In this document: positions 8,047 through 16,758 of the stretch, in pieces
Layout of the letters: the number at the start of each line of letters is the position of its first letter
Position numbering within the stretch: position 1 is the first letter of the stretch
Assembly (NCBI GenBank): GCA_937871825.1
Contig: CALMOK010000095.1
Coordinates: forward strand, 1 to 32,787
Origin: an uncultured Alphaproteobacteria bacterium
GTDB lineage: Bacteria > Pseudomonadota > Alphaproteobacteria > Rhizobiales > Beijerinckiaceae
Reading direction: 5' to 3'
DNA: 32,787 bases
Translations under genes and position numbers: made by a program
Notes under the pieces: generated by a model
What the model saw: the letters and a program-made list of their open reading frames with translations, nothing else
Databases searched by the model: none
What the model was told of the DNA's origin: nothing

Positions 8047-9651
8047 GTGATCGAAACGCCCGTCTTCTCGCGTGCGGCCACCGCCGCGCCCCACCAACTG
8101 GCCGCCGACGCGGGCCGTGACATCCTGATCGAGGGCGGCAACGCCATCGAGGCGACCGTGGCCATGGCGGCCGTGATCGCCGTCGTCTACCCGCACATGA
8201 ACGGCATCGGCGGCGACGGGTTCTGGCTGATCGGCGAGCCGCGCCGGGCCACGGCCACCGAGTCCAACATGCGCTACATCGAGGCCTGCGGCTTCGCGGG
8301 AACGAAGGCGACCCTCCGGTCCTACCATGACAAGGGCTACGACCGCATGCCGTCGCGCGGGCCGGACGCGGCCTGCACGGTGCCGGGCGCCGTTGACGGT
8401 TGGCGCGCCGCGCTTGAACTCTCGGCCGCGCGCGGCGGCAAGGTCCCGCTCGGGCGCCTCCTCGAGCCGGCGGTCCGCTTCGCCCGCGATGGCTACCCGG
8501 TGTCGCGCTCAGAGGCCTTGTACGAGCCGATGGAACTCGCCGGCCTGCGCGCCGCCCCAGGCTTCCTCGACGCCTACACGGCCGACGGCAAGGTTCCGGC
8601 AGCGGGCGACACGCGGCGGGCCGGCGCCTTGTCGGCGACCCTGGAACGGCTCGCCCACGTGGGCTTGCAGGACTTCTACCGGGGGGACGTGGCGCGCGAA
8701 CTCGCGACCGATCTCGAACGGATCGACGCGCCCGTGACCCGCGAGGACTTCCGGCGCTACGAGGCCAAATGGCGCAAGCCGTTGAGCCTGCGCCTGCCGG
8801 GCTGCACGGTGTTCAACGCGCCGCCGCCGACGCAAGGCCTGGCGGCCCTGGTGATCCTCGGCGTTTTCGCGCGCCTCGGCGTCAAGCGCGGCGAAAGCTT
8901 CGAGCATATCCACGCTCTCATCGAGGCGTCCAAGCGCGCCCTCGCCATCCGGGACCGCGTTTGCACCGACTTCGACCACCTGTTGGAGGATCCGGCGGAT
9001 TACCTTTCGCCCGGCTACCTCGACGCGCTCGCGGCGGGGATCGACATGCGCCGCGCCAGCGCGCCGACCTTGCCGCCCTCGGACGGTGGCACGGTCTGGA
9101 TGGGTGCGATCGACGGCGACGGTCTTGCGGTCTCCTACATCCAGTCGATCTACTGGGATTACGGCTCGGGTTGCGTGCTGCCGCGCACCGGCGTCCTGAT
9201 GCAGAACCGCGGCCTGTCGTTTTCCCTCGACCCGCAGGCCCTCAACGCCCTGCGGCCGGGACGGCGCCCGTTCCACACCCTGAACCCGCCGCTGGCGCTC
9301 CATGACGATGGGCGCGTGATGCCGTACGGCGCGATGGGCGGGGATGGGCAGCCGCAGTTCCAGGCCCAGGTCTTCTCGCGGCTCGGCTTCGGCATGGGAC
9401 TGGCGGACGCCATCGACGCGCCCCGCTTCATCGTCGGCCGGACCTGGGGGGACACCACGCAACGTCTCCGGCTGGAAAGCCGGTTCGATCCCGACGTGAT
9501 CGCGGCGCTGGAGCGCGCGGGCCATGAAATCGTGGTCGACGCGCCCTACTCGGACCGGCTGGGCCACGCGGGCGCGCTGATCCGCTATCCCAAAGGACGA
9601 ATCGAGGCCGCCCACGACCCACGGTCCGACGGTGGATCATCCGGCTTCTGA
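8047..9651 (+). CDS. Gamma-glutamyltransferase-family N-terminal nucleophile hydrolase
   Basis: 534 residues. Family features: APHQLAADAGRDILIEGGNAIEA near the N-terminus, GIGGDGFW, the autocleavage/nucleophile site GGTVWMGAIDGDG with Thr349 aligned to the catalytic Thr of E. coli Ggt (TTHYSVVDKDG), and GYGSG/NRG-like segments (YGSGCVLPRTGVLMQNRG). The enzyme should self-cleave before Thr349 into two subunits. Classical Ggt is periplasmic, but no signal peptide is visible after the GTG start, so this protein may be cytoplasmic. That, and the YWDYGSGCVLP segment, resemble the HpxW (oxamate amidohydrolase) branch, so glutathione breakdown should not be assumed. The MFS gene follows on the same strand after 162 bases. 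Confidence 0.85.
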   Translation: MIETPVFSRAATAAPHQLAADAGRDILIEGGNAIEATVAMAAVIAVVYPHMNGIGGDGFWLIGEPRRATATESNMRYIEACGFAGTKATLRSYHDKGYDRMPSRGPDAACTVPGAVDGWRAALELSAARGGKVPLGRLLEPAVRFARDGYPVSRSEALYEPMELAGLRAAPGFLDAYTADGKVPAAGDTRRAGALSATLERLAHVGLQDFYRGDVARELATDLERIDAPVTREDFRRYEAKWRKPLSLRLPGCTVFNAPPPTQGLAALVILGVFARLGVKRGESFEHIHALIEASKRALAIRDRVCTDFDHLLEDPADYLSPGYLDALAAGIDMRRASAPTLPPSDGGTVWMGAIDGDGLAVSYIQSIYWDYGSGCVLPRTGVLMQNRGLSFSLDPQALNALRPGRRPFHTLNPPLALHDDGRVMPYGAMGGDGQPQFQAQVFSRLGFGMGLADAIDAPRFIVGRTWGDTTQRLRLESRFDPDVIAALERAGHEIVVDAPYSDRLGHAGALIRYPKGRIEAAHDPRSDGGSSGF

Positions 9652-9813
9652 TCGACGGACGGCACCCCATCTCGCCGGGCGGCGGACGGCAGGTCGACGA
9701 ACCGGTGGCCTTCCGTCCTGTTTCCGAATACCGCGATGGCACGGCCGATCCGAGCCGTCCTCGCCGTGCAGGGTGGGCGGCAGCGACCCTCACGGTCGAT
9801 CGAGACATTGCTG

Positions 9814-10974
9814 ATGTTCACGCTGACCCAAGCCGGACGGGATGCCATCTGGAAGGAACGCGCCGCCACGATCGCCATCTTCCTGTCGCTTGGCTTGGTG
9901 GTCGGCGCCTGGGCTGCCGACCTGCCGCGCTTCAAGGCCGAGCTTGACCTTTCGGATCGTGACCTGAGCCTGGCGTTGCTGGCCCTTGCGATCGGCTCCG
10001 TCGCCGCCACGATCGCGACGGGCGTGCTCGCCCCCCGCTACGGAACAGGGCGATCGACCGGCATCGCCGCCCTCGCCATGGTGGCGGCTTTCATTCTGCC
10101 GGGCTTGGCTGCCACCTTCACGCAATTCATGATCTGCGCCGCCCTGCTGGGAGTGACCTTCGGGGCCATCGACATCGCGGTGAACGGTCATGCCAGCGAC
10201 ATCGAGCGACGCTGGACCTCGCCCCTCATGTCGTCCTTCCACGCGGCTTTCAGCCTTGGCGGCCTTTTCGGGTCGGCCTTGGGCGGGGTGCTGGCGGCCG
10301 CCGGCTGGAGCGTCGCCGGCCAGCTTTGGGGGTCGGTCGCCATCGCCGCCCTGGCGGTGGGCTGCGCGCTGCCCTTCCTGGGTTCGGGCGCGCGGACCGG
10401 CCACGGCGCCGGCTTCGCCCTGCCGGAGCGGTCGGCGCTCGGCCTGTGCGCCATCGCCCTGTTTTGTTTCCTGATCGAAGGCGCCATGGCCGATTGGAGC
10501 GGGGTTTACCTCGCCACCGTGGCCCACGCTTCGCCGCCGGTTGCCGCATCGGGCTACGCGGCCTTCTCGATCGCCATGACGGGCGGGCGCCTGGTGGGTG
10601 ATTCCATCGTGGCGGCGCTCGGGGCGAGGCGGGTGGTGCTGCTCGGCGGCTCGGTCGTGGCAGCCGGGCTGGCGCTGGCCATCGCCGACCCCGAGCCCGT
10701 GCCGGCCGCCCTGGGGTTTGCGCTCGTCGGTTTGGGGGCGGCCAACATCGTTCCGGTGATGTTCAGCGCGGCTGGCCGCTTCGGCTCCTCGCCTTCGGCG
10801 GGCGTCGCCATGGTGGCGACCTTCGGCTACGCGGGCTTCATCGGGGGGCCCCCGCTGATCGGCATGGTGGCGACCTGGGCGGGGCTCCAGGCGGGGCTCG
10901 TCGTCCTGCTCGCCGCCGCCGCCAGCATGGCCCTTGCCGGCCTGGGGCTCGACCGGGCGGGCAAGCCGGCCTGA
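9814..10974 (+). CDS. MFS transporter, YbjJ-like
   Basis: About 386 residues with 12 hydrophobic segments, an inner-membrane secondary transporter. The motif region NGHASDIERRWTSPLMSSFHAAFSLGG and the loop APRYGTGRSTG resemble the YbjJ subgroup of major facilitator proteins. Substrate unknown. The frame is open from ATG at 9736, but ATG at 9814 removes an arginine-rich, non-hydrophobic leader and gives a more usual short N-terminus (MFTLTQAGRD), so I prefer it. It is convergent with smr, with only 19 bases between the stops. Confidence 0.85.
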   Translation: MFTLTQAGRDAIWKERAATIAIFLSLGLVVGAWAADLPRFKAELDLSDRDLSLALLALAIGSVAATIATGVLAPRYGTGRSTGIAALAMVAAFILPGLAATFTQFMICAALLGVTFGAIDIAVNGHASDIERRWTSPLMSSFHAAFSLGGLFGSALGGVLAAAGWSVAGQLWGSVAIAALAVGCALPFLGSGARTGHGAGFALPERSALGLCAIALFCFLIEGAMADWSGVYLATVAHASPPVAASGYAAFSIAMTGGRLVGDSIVAALGARRVVLLGGSVVAAGLALAIADPEPVPAALGFALVGLGAANIVPVMFSAAGRFGSSPSAGVAMVATFGYAGFIGGPPLIGMVATWAGLQAGLVVLLAAAASMALAGLGLDRAGKPA

Positions 10975-10993
10975 GACTCATGGTTTCGCCGTG

Positions 10994-11587
10994 TCAGCGC
11001 TCGGCGCGTCGCAGCCGCACGTAAAGCGCGCCGAGGCCGCCGTGGGAAAGACCCGCCGGCTCGAACCCCACCACCACCGGGCGCAATCCCGGCTCCCGCA
11101 GCCACAACGGCACGGCCCGGCGCAGCACGCCCACCTCGCCGCCCGGCACCGGGCCGACGTCGACGCGCAAGCGGCCCTTGCCGGTGACCACCAGCACCAG
11201 CTTGGCCCCACTTTGCTGCGCGCCGCGCAAGAAGCCGTGCAGGGCGCCATGCGCCTGCGCCTGGGTGAGGCCGTGCAGGTCGATCGCGGCCTCGATCTCG
11301 ACGCGGCCGTGCGTCACCTTCTGGCGATACCGCTTCTCGAACGGGGCCAGGGGCGGGGCGGCTGGCCTGGGCTGCGATATCGGCGGCGTGTAGCTCGGCG
11401 GGGGAAGCGAACGGCCCTTGCCGGGCGCGGGGGCAGGAGGCACGGCCGGCGCGGGTTTCGGCTCGGGCGGCGGGGTTCGCCGCGCCGGCAGCACCGCCCC
11501 GGTGCGGGGCGTGACGCTGCGGGCCACATGCAGCCATGTTTCGATGTCGGCGTCCGACAGCAGGCGTCGTCCGAACGGCCGGCTCAC
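10994..11587 (-). CDS. Smr-domain protein
   Basis: 197 residues. The C-terminal half is an Smr domain with DLHG at ~103-106, TGKG at ~135-138 and HGGLGALYVRL near 182-192. Stand-alone Smr proteins are nucleases or nucleic-acid binding proteins in known cases. The N-terminal ~85 residues are proline-rich and probably disordered. The GTG start overlaps the mltA stop by four bases (GTGA), so translation is likely coupled. The tim44-like, mltA, smr order next to secB recurs in Hyphomicrobiales. Confidence 0.88.
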   Translation of the reverse strand: MSRPFGRRLLSDADIETWLHVARSVTPRTGAVLPARRTPPPEPKPAPAVPPAPAPGKGRSLPPPSYTPPISQPRPAAPPLAPFEKRYRQKVTHGRVEIEAAIDLHGLTQAQAHGALHGFLRGAQQSGAKLVLVVTGKGRLRVDVGPVPGGEVGVLRRAVPLWLREPGLRPVVVGFEPAGLSHGGLGALYVRLRRAER

Positions 11588-12708
11588 GGGCAGCCTCCGG
11601 CGGGGTTCGGCCTCAGCAACACGAGGCGCCCGTGATGGCGGATGCCGCCCGCCAACCTGCCGGCCTCCTCGCCCGAGCCGACATAGATGTCGACGCGCGC
11701 CGGCCCGGTGATCGCCGAGCCGGTGTCCTGCGCCACCATCAGGCGATTGAAGCGCGCCGGGGTGGGCAAACCCGGGGGCAGGGCGACCTCCACCCAGAAG
11801 GGCAGGCCGTAGGACCAGCGCGTCCGGTCGACCGCGATCGAGCGCAGCGGCGTCAGCGGCACGCCCTCGCCGCCGATCGGCCCCTCCACCGAATCGATCC
11901 GGTTGGCGTCGAAGAAGATGTAGGAGGCGTTCGCCTGCATGACGGCGCGTCCGGCCTCGCCGGGTTCCTGCCCGGCCTGCCGCAACCAGGCTTTCAGGCT
12001 TTCAAGCGCCATGGCGTCGAGCGCGATGGCGCCCCGCTCCACCAGGATCCGGCCGATCGACGTGTAGGGATGGCCGTTGCGCCCCGCATAGGTCAATCGC
12101 AGGATCGTTCCGTCCGGCAGGCGAACGCGCGCCGACCCCTGCACCTGGATGAGGAAGACCTCGACCCAGTCGCGAAGCCAGACGATCGATCGCAGCCAAC
12201 CCTCGATGGCCGCCGCCTCGATGGTGGCCCGGACCGGATAAGGTTCAAGCCCGCCAGCGGGGGTGACGCGGGCGGAAGACAGGCCTTGGAGCGAAGCCGG
12301 CCTGGGCTCGTCGGCCGCAAAAGTCCTGAGGTCGTCCGGGCGGGCGAGGATGGGCGCCGCAAAATCCGGCGATCGCGTGAGCGACCCCTCGACGACGGGC
12401 TCGTAATAACCCGTGTAGAAGGCGCGCCCGTCATCCCCCACGCCGACGGGGTGGAAGTTCTCGATGAAAAATCGCTTGGCGGCTTCGGCCGAGGGTTCGC
12501 CCATCGATTGCGCCGATCGAAAGACGGCTTGGAGGTCGGTGTTGGCCTGAACGGCCGGCCGCAGCGGGGGAGCCTGCGCCAGGGCCGCCTGGGCAGAGCG
12601 CTTGAAGCAGGCGAAAGCGGCCGCGTGATCGTCGCCGTCGAACCCTTCCAGCGCCGCGAAGGGCAGCGGAGGAAATGCGTCCGTGCCGGGCGAAAGGTCC
12701 AGCGCCAT
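11584..12708 (-). CDS. mltA: Lytic murein transglycosylase A (MltA/3D domain)
   Basis: 374 residues. Cleaves peptidoglycan glycan strands to anhydromuramyl products. The MltA domain runs from about residue 100 (FYTGYYEPVVEGS) through YAGRNGHPYTSIGRILVE, and the 3D domain near the C-terminus carries AQDTGSAITGPARVDIYVG. The conserved aspartates are at about 328 and 340, the latter at or near the catalytic position. MltA of E. coli is a lipoprotein, but no signal peptide or lipobox is visible from ATG 12708, and I found no better in-frame start upstream. Either export is unusual or the 5' end needs checking. It lies between the tim44-like gene (34 bases upstream) and smr (4-base overlap). Confidence 0.9.
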   Translation of the reverse strand: MALDLSPGTDAFPPLPFAALEGFDGDDHAAAFACFKRSAQAALAQAPPLRPAVQANTDLQAVFRSAQSMGEPSAEAAKRFFIENFHPVGVGDDGRAFYTGYYEPVVEGSLTRSPDFAAPILARPDDLRTFAADEPRPASLQGLSSARVTPAGGLEPYPVRATIEAAAIEGWLRSIVWLRDWVEVFLIQVQGSARVRLPDGTILRLTYAGRNGHPYTSIGRILVERGAIALDAMALESLKAWLRQAGQEPGEAGRAVMQANASYIFFDANRIDSVEGPIGGEGVPLTPLRSIAVDRTRWSYGLPFWVEVALPPGLPTPARFNRLMVAQDTGSAITGPARVDIYVGSGEEAGRLAGGIRHHGRLVLLRPNPAGGCP

Positions 12709-12742
12709 GGCGGCCGCCTTCAGGCCCGACCCGAAGCCATCA

Positions 12743-13474
12743 TCACCGTCCGGTTTCCGTCGCCACCAGCTTCCAGTTCGGATCGCGCGCCGTCACGTCG
12801 CGGGCAAAGGTCCAAAGGTCGAGCATGTCGGACACCGCGTCCGGACTGCCGTCAACCACGCTGCCGTCCTTGGAACGCGTGAGCGTAATCAGCTTCGTGT
12901 CGAACCGCACGACGATCTGGGCGACCTTGTCACGCAACTGGGCGTCCTCGATCACGCCGTCGCTGACCGAAACGAAGGTGGTCTCCACTGTTTCGCCGCG
13001 CGTTTCCCGCTCGGAAACGACCTTGTCGAAGCCATCGAACACGTCCTTTGCCAGCAGCGGCTGCAACGTCGCCCGGTCACCCCGCGCGAACGCCTGGATG
13101 ATCGCCTCGTAGGCGAGCTTGGCGCCGTCCAGGAACGGTTTGGGGGCGAAATCCGGGCTGGCTTTCTGGATCTGATCGAGGCCGGTGGCCGCCGTCGAAC
13201 CGGAAGCCGCGAAACCTTTCCAACGGTCTGGATCCGTGGCCGACCACGCGGAACGCGTCGTCGGCCGATCGCCCGCGCCAGGCAGCGTGACGACATTATC
13301 CCGCTCGCCGGACGATGGGGCGCCCTTCGTATCGGCGGTGTTTCGTCGAGCGAACGGATCAAAGGGAGGGCGCTCGGTTCCCGTTCGGGTTCCCAGCACG
13401 GACCGCAGCTTCCACACGACGAAGACCGCCAGGATGGCGAACACGATTGTCGATACGTCGAAGGACCCGTTCAT
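12743..13474 (-). CDS. Tim44/TimA-like inner-membrane-associated protein
   Basis: 243 residues: one N-terminal membrane helix (~9-22, STIVFAILAVFVVW), a basic, proline-containing linker, then a Tim44-like domain (~100-243) with FLDGAKLAYEAIIQAFARGD, VSVSDGVIEDAQL and WTFARDV. Mitochondrial Tim44 links the import motor to the channel; bacterial relatives sit at the inner membrane and their job is less clear. It heads the mltA-smr unit and is divergent from fxsA and the export chaperone gene secB, a context that fits envelope or export functions. Confidence 0.88.
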   Translation of the reverse strand: MNGSFDVSTIVFAILAVFVVWKLRSVLGTRTGTERPPFDPFARRNTADTKGAPSSGERDNVVTLPGAGDRPTTRSAWSATDPDRWKGFAASGSTAATGLDQIQKASPDFAPKPFLDGAKLAYEAIIQAFARGDRATLQPLLAKDVFDGFDKVVSERETRGETVETTFVSVSDGVIEDAQLRDKVAQIVVRFDTKLITLTRSKDGSVVDGSPDAVSDMLDLWTFARDVTARDPNWKLVATETGR

Positions 13475-13667
13475 CGCCCGTCCAATGATCTGCGCTTAAC
13501 GCCGCGCGATTGAAAATTTGCCGCCTCGCCCACATCTCTTTATCGTGTCCCGAGGCATCCCGGAAACATATGTAGTGAACGCCGCGGACATCCAATGGCG
13601 CGGACGGTTCATCCACGTTTTTCCATGCCGCGGCCCGCCATGCCAGGCCATGGTTTCGAGGTGATCC

Positions 13668-14132
13668 GTGATCAACGCGCGACCGTTCGCAGTCCGATTT
13701 CCCGGAGGGCTGAAGGGGATGTTCCTGGCCTGGGTGGTCGGGGAGATCCTGGCCTTTGCCGCCGTGGTGCATGCGTTCGGCCTAGGGGGCACCATCATGC
13801 TCGCCCTGGTGACCAGCGTGGTCGGCGCCTCGATGCTGCGGCGCCTCGGCACGGGGGCGGCCCGCAACCTCGGCCGCGCCGTGGCGGGTGGCGAAGCACC
13901 GGGCGGGGCTCTGCTTGACGGGATGCTGAACGCGCTGGGCGCGGTTCTCTTGATCGTGCCTGGCTTCCTGACGAGCCTGATCGGGTGTGTTCTCGCCTCG
14001 CCCTCCGCGCGTGAATGGGCGATCCGCCGGCTCGACGGCAGGCCGGACCCGGCCATGCCCCGGCCGTCCCGGCGAGCCAACGACGTGATCGATCTGTCTC
14101 CCGACGATTGGCGTCCCGTCAACCCGCACTGA
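13668..14132 (+). CDS. fxsA: FxsA family membrane protein
   Basis: 154 residues with three to four hydrophobic segments and a polar C-terminal tail. The segments GEILAFAAVVHAFG, LGTGAARNLGRAVAGGEAPGGALLDGMLNALGAVLLIVPGFLTSLIG match FxsA (suppressor of F exclusion of phage T7), in which GxLLLIPGFLTD-type sequences are typical. GTG at 13668 is preceded by GAGGTGATC, complementary to the 16S rRNA 3' end, which supports this start over ATG 13719. It lies just upstream of secB in the same direction and shares a 193-base divergent promoter region with the tim44-like gene. Confidence 0.9.
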   Translation: MINARPFAVRFPGGLKGMFLAWVVGEILAFAAVVHAFGLGGTIMLALVTSVVGASMLRRLGTGAARNLGRAVAGGEAPGGALLDGMLNALGAVLLIVPGFLTSLIGCVLASPSAREWAIRRLDGRPDPAMPRPSRRANDVIDLSPDDWRPVNPH

Positions 14133-14228
14133 CCGGCAGCCTTGTCGGTGAAAACCATCCATGCTACGCGCCGCAACGTCGCCGACCCGGGTAGAGGGTC
14201 GCCGCGCGTGCCGCATGAGGAGGGCAGG

Positions 14229-14714
14229 ATGGCCGAAGCCAACGGGAATGGAAACGGCGTCGCGGCGGACGACCAGCCGCAGTTGAACGCCATGGTGCAA
14301 TACACCAAGGACTTCTCGTTCGAGAATCCGAACGCGCCCCGTTCGCTCGGACCTCAGGACAAGGGCCCAAACATCTCCATTCAGGTCAACGTCAACGCCA
14401 AGCAGTTGAGCGAAACCGATTTCGAGGTCGACCTCAACCTCGAAGGGTCGGCGGGCGAAGGCGCCGACACCCTGTTCAAGTTCGAACTGGCCTATGCGGG
14501 CGTGTTCCGGGTCCGCAACATCCCGCCCGATCAGGTGCACCCGGTCGTGATGATCGAATGCCCCCGCCTGTTGTTCCCCTTCGCCCGGCAGATCGTCGCC
14601 GACGCGGTCCGCAACGGCGGGTTCCCGCCGCTCTACATCGACCCGATCGATTTCGCCGGGCTTTACCGGCAGAAGCTCGGGGACGCCCCGCAGCCCGGCG
14701 TGCCGGTCGGCTGA
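14229..14714 (+). CDS. secB: Protein-export chaperone SecB
   Basis: 161 residues. Tetrameric cytosolic chaperone that keeps preproteins unfolded and hands them to SecA. Typical segments are [22 protein letters not shown]-like [59 protein letters not shown]. The frame is open from 14142, but ATG 14229 has GAGGAGG five bases upstream and gives the normal N-terminus, so I chose it. It ends 21 bases before the stop of the convergent universal stress protein gene. Confidence 0.97.
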   Translation: MAEANGNGNGVAADDQPQLNAMVQYTKDFSFENPNAPRSLGPQDKGPNISIQVNVNAKQLSETDFEVDLNLEGSAGEGADTLFKFELAYAGVFRVRNIPPDQVHPVVMIECPRLLFPFARQIVADAVRNGGFPPLYIDPIDFAGLYRQKLGDAPQPGVPVG

Positions 14715-14735
14715 CGTCGCGGGGGCGAAACTCCC

Positions 14736-15563
14736 CTAGTGGGCCATGAACACGGGCAGGTTCGAATGGGCCAGGATGTGGCTCGTGGCCCCGCCGAAGA
14801 TCATCTGGCGGAGGCGGCTCTGGGTGTAGCCGCCCTTGATGATGAGGTCGGCGTTGATCGCGGCGGCCTTGTCGAGGATGGCTGGCCCTTCGTTGGCGGA
14901 GCGTCGTTCCACGGTCGAATGCTCCGCCTCAATGCCGTTGCGCTCGAGCGACGTCGCCAACAGCGAGCCCGATGGACCGGGCACGGTGCTCACCTCGATG
15001 GTCAGGATCACGACCCGCTTGGCGCGATGCAGCAGCGGCATCGCCAGCGCCACCGTGCGGGCGGTTTCCGAACTCCTGTTCCAGGCGATCAGGATCGTTT
15101 CTCCAAGTTTCGAGGGTGGTGTCGGCGGCGCGATCAGGATCGGGCGTCCCGTTTCGAACAGCGCCGCCTCGAAGCTCGCCTGCCGTGGGTCGTGCGCGCC
15201 GGAGCCGGGCTTGCCCAGCACGATCAGGTCGTACACGCGTCCGGCGCCGCCGATCGCGCCGTCGCTGGTCATCTTGCTTGACCAGAGGGCGACGGGTTCG
15301 CCCCGTTCAGCGTCGCACGGGTAGCCGGCGGCCTCCATGCCGGCCGCGAAATGCCGTGACGCCCGATCGGTGAGGACCTGCCGCGTCCGCGCGTCGAACA
15401 CGGTCGCGCCAATCGAGATATCGGCGACGACGATGTCCGAAATGTCCGGAACGATCGGCACGCCCTCGATCGTGCTGCCGAACGTCCGCCCAACCAGCGC
15501 GGCGGCCTGCACAGTCGAGCCGATGCAGGAATGATCTTCAACAAGCACGAGGATGCTTTTCAT
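14736..15563 (-). CDS. Universal stress protein (UspA family, long form)
   Basis: 275 residues. The N-terminal half (MKSILVLVEDHSC...) and the C-terminal half (from ~GETILIAWNRSSETAR) both have Usp-like fold patterns, but only the second keeps the ATP-binding signature G-2x-G-9x-G(S/T), seen here in KGGYTQSRLRQMIFGGATS. The N-terminal half is probably a degenerate repeat. ATG 15563 is preceded by GGGGAGGGG about 10 bases upstream and gives the classic MKSILVLV start; the longer open frame to 15950 is not needed. Cytoplasmic stress role is assumed from the family. Confidence 0.9.
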   Translation of the reverse strand: MKSILVLVEDHSCIGSTVQAAALVGRTFGSTIEGVPIVPDISDIVVADISIGATVFDARTRQVLTDRASRHFAAGMEAAGYPCDAERGEPVALWSSKMTSDGAIGGAGRVYDLIVLGKPGSGAHDPRQASFEAALFETGRPILIAPPTPPSKLGETILIAWNRSSETARTVALAMPLLHRAKRVVILTIEVSTVPGPSGSLLATSLERNGIEAEHSTVERRSANEGPAILDKAAAINADLIIKGGYTQSRLRQMIFGGATSHILAHSNLPVFMAH

Positions 15564-15655
15564 CGCGGCTAACCCCTCCCCCAACGGGCAGCATCTCACG
15601 CCGGACGCGGCCGAAACACAAGCCGCCTCGGAACCCGGGTGGCCGAACGGGGGTC

Positions 15656-15677
15656 GGTCACCCGAGTCCGGGTGATC
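15656..15677 (-). terminator. Hairpin between the disrupted gene and usp
   Basis: Inverted repeat GGTCACCCG-AGTC-CGGGTGATC with one G-T pair, 41 bases after the stop of the gene at 15718-16219 on the minus strand. No clear T-run. It lies in the 154-base usp leader region and could instead be regulatory. Confidence 0.4.
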
Positions 15678-15717
15678 CGCCGATCGTTGGAAAGCATGGC
15701 CGCACGTCGGCAAAGCC

Positions 15718-16219
15718 CTAGTCCGCAAGGGTCCTACGGCGCCGTCGCGATCGTAGCCGCCGGTGTTGACGGCCGAGAATGGTCTGCTCTTCGCGGGCGT
15801 GATCCGATCGCACCGTGGATGCGTCGTCCCGGATCGGCTTGAACCAGCGACGGAGCGCTTGCTCCAACCCGTCCGTGCTGCCTTGCCGATCCGACCAGGC
15901 AACGCAGGCATCGGAACGGATGAGCATCGAAGGCCCATCGTCCACGGCAACGCAACGCACCTTGGTGGGTGGTGGCCGCGACAAGCTTGGTGGCCTGCTT
16001 CCCGGTCGAGGCGTCGGGAAGGACGCCCATGCCGTCCTGCATGAGTTCGTAGAGCGAAACCTCCGCGTCGCCGTCTTTGATGGGCCTGTCGCCGATCAGC
16101 CGTCCGACATCGTCCACCTCCGAGCCGAGATCGTGACGCGTGGAAAGTCCGCTCATCATCTCGCCGATGAACCGGTTGACGTCATCGAATCGCATGAGGT
16201 TGGCGACGAGGTCCCGCAC
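15718..16219 (-). pseudogene. Unrecognised gene with apparent frameshift
   Basis: From GTG 16219 a frame with strong coding base usage encodes about 87 residues (RDLVANLMRFDDVNRFIGEM, then ...ELMQDGMGVLPDASTGK and LVAATTHQG). Around 15950-15965 the GC-rich third-position pattern leaves this frame and moves to another, which continues VRCVAVDDGPSMLIRSDA... to a TAG at 15718-15720. In the original frame the tail has poor third-position GC (about half), while in the shifted frame it is about three quarters. The joined product would be about 166 residues. A one-base insertion (or two-base loss) explains it. I do not recognise the family. It lies 34 bases after the YpeA-like gene on the same strand. 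Sequencing error is an alternative to a true pseudogene. Confidence 0.5.
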
Positions 16220-16253
16220 AAGACGAATGCCCGGCGCCTCGCCCGAGGTCGGG

Positions 16254-16670
16254 CTAAAGCCACTTGCCCATCACGACGCGAGGCGCTGTTTCGAACCCCA
16301 GGCGCTCGTAGAACGTGACAACCTTCACGTTGGTCTCGCGGACGAGGAGTTGCACTTTGCTCACGCCGCGTTGCCAAAGCCATGCCTCCCCGGCCTGCAC
16401 GATTTGTTGTCCAAACCCGCGACCTCGGGCCGTTGGCGACGACGCGACGTAGTACAACCATCCGCGATGGCCATCGTGACCGACCATCACGGTGGCCTGC
16501 AAGGCGCCGACCTCGTCCAGCCCAACCAGCACGTCGGAACAAGCGCCGGCCATGGCGAAGTGGAAGTCGAGGTCCGGGTCGTTGTAGGTCGTCACCAGAT
16601 CGCAGGCACGCCAAAGACCAATGACCGTCGCTTGGTCGTCGGCGGTGGCGCTCCTGGTCAACAGCGGCAT
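16254..16670 (-). CDS. GNAT acetyltransferase, YpeA-like
   Basis: 138 residues. The acetyl-CoA binding loop is SSPTARGRGFGQQIV (R/Q-x-x-G-x-G). The order LWRACDLV, NDPDLDF, VMVGHDGHRGWLYY, and FYERLGFE follows E. coli YpeA, whose matching pieces are LWERCDLL, NDPEMDI, GGYDGHRGSAYY and MYERLGYE. The substrate is unknown. ATG 16670 has GAGGA eight bases upstream and gives the family N-terminus; the longer frame to 16922 overlaps the aldehyde dehydrogenase gene and is not needed. Confidence 0.87.
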   Translation of the reverse strand: MPLLTRSATADDQATVIGLWRACDLVTTYNDPDLDFHFAMAGACSDVLVGLDEVGALQATVMVGHDGHRGWLYYVASSPTARGRGFGQQIVQAGEAWLWQRGVSKVQLLVRETNVKVVTFYERLGFETAPRVVMGKWL

Positions 16671-16758
16671 GGTGGTATCCTCGTTCAACGCCACCCGCGC
16701 TTCACGGCGGGGCGGGCGATCCCAGATCCTGTCGGGCGTGCGTCGTTCAACAGCGGTT

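Noticed and set aside
6832-8328. Long minus-strand open frame opposite topoisomerase IB
   Set aside because: The plus-strand protein has all catalytic residues; the antisense product has no recognisable domain.
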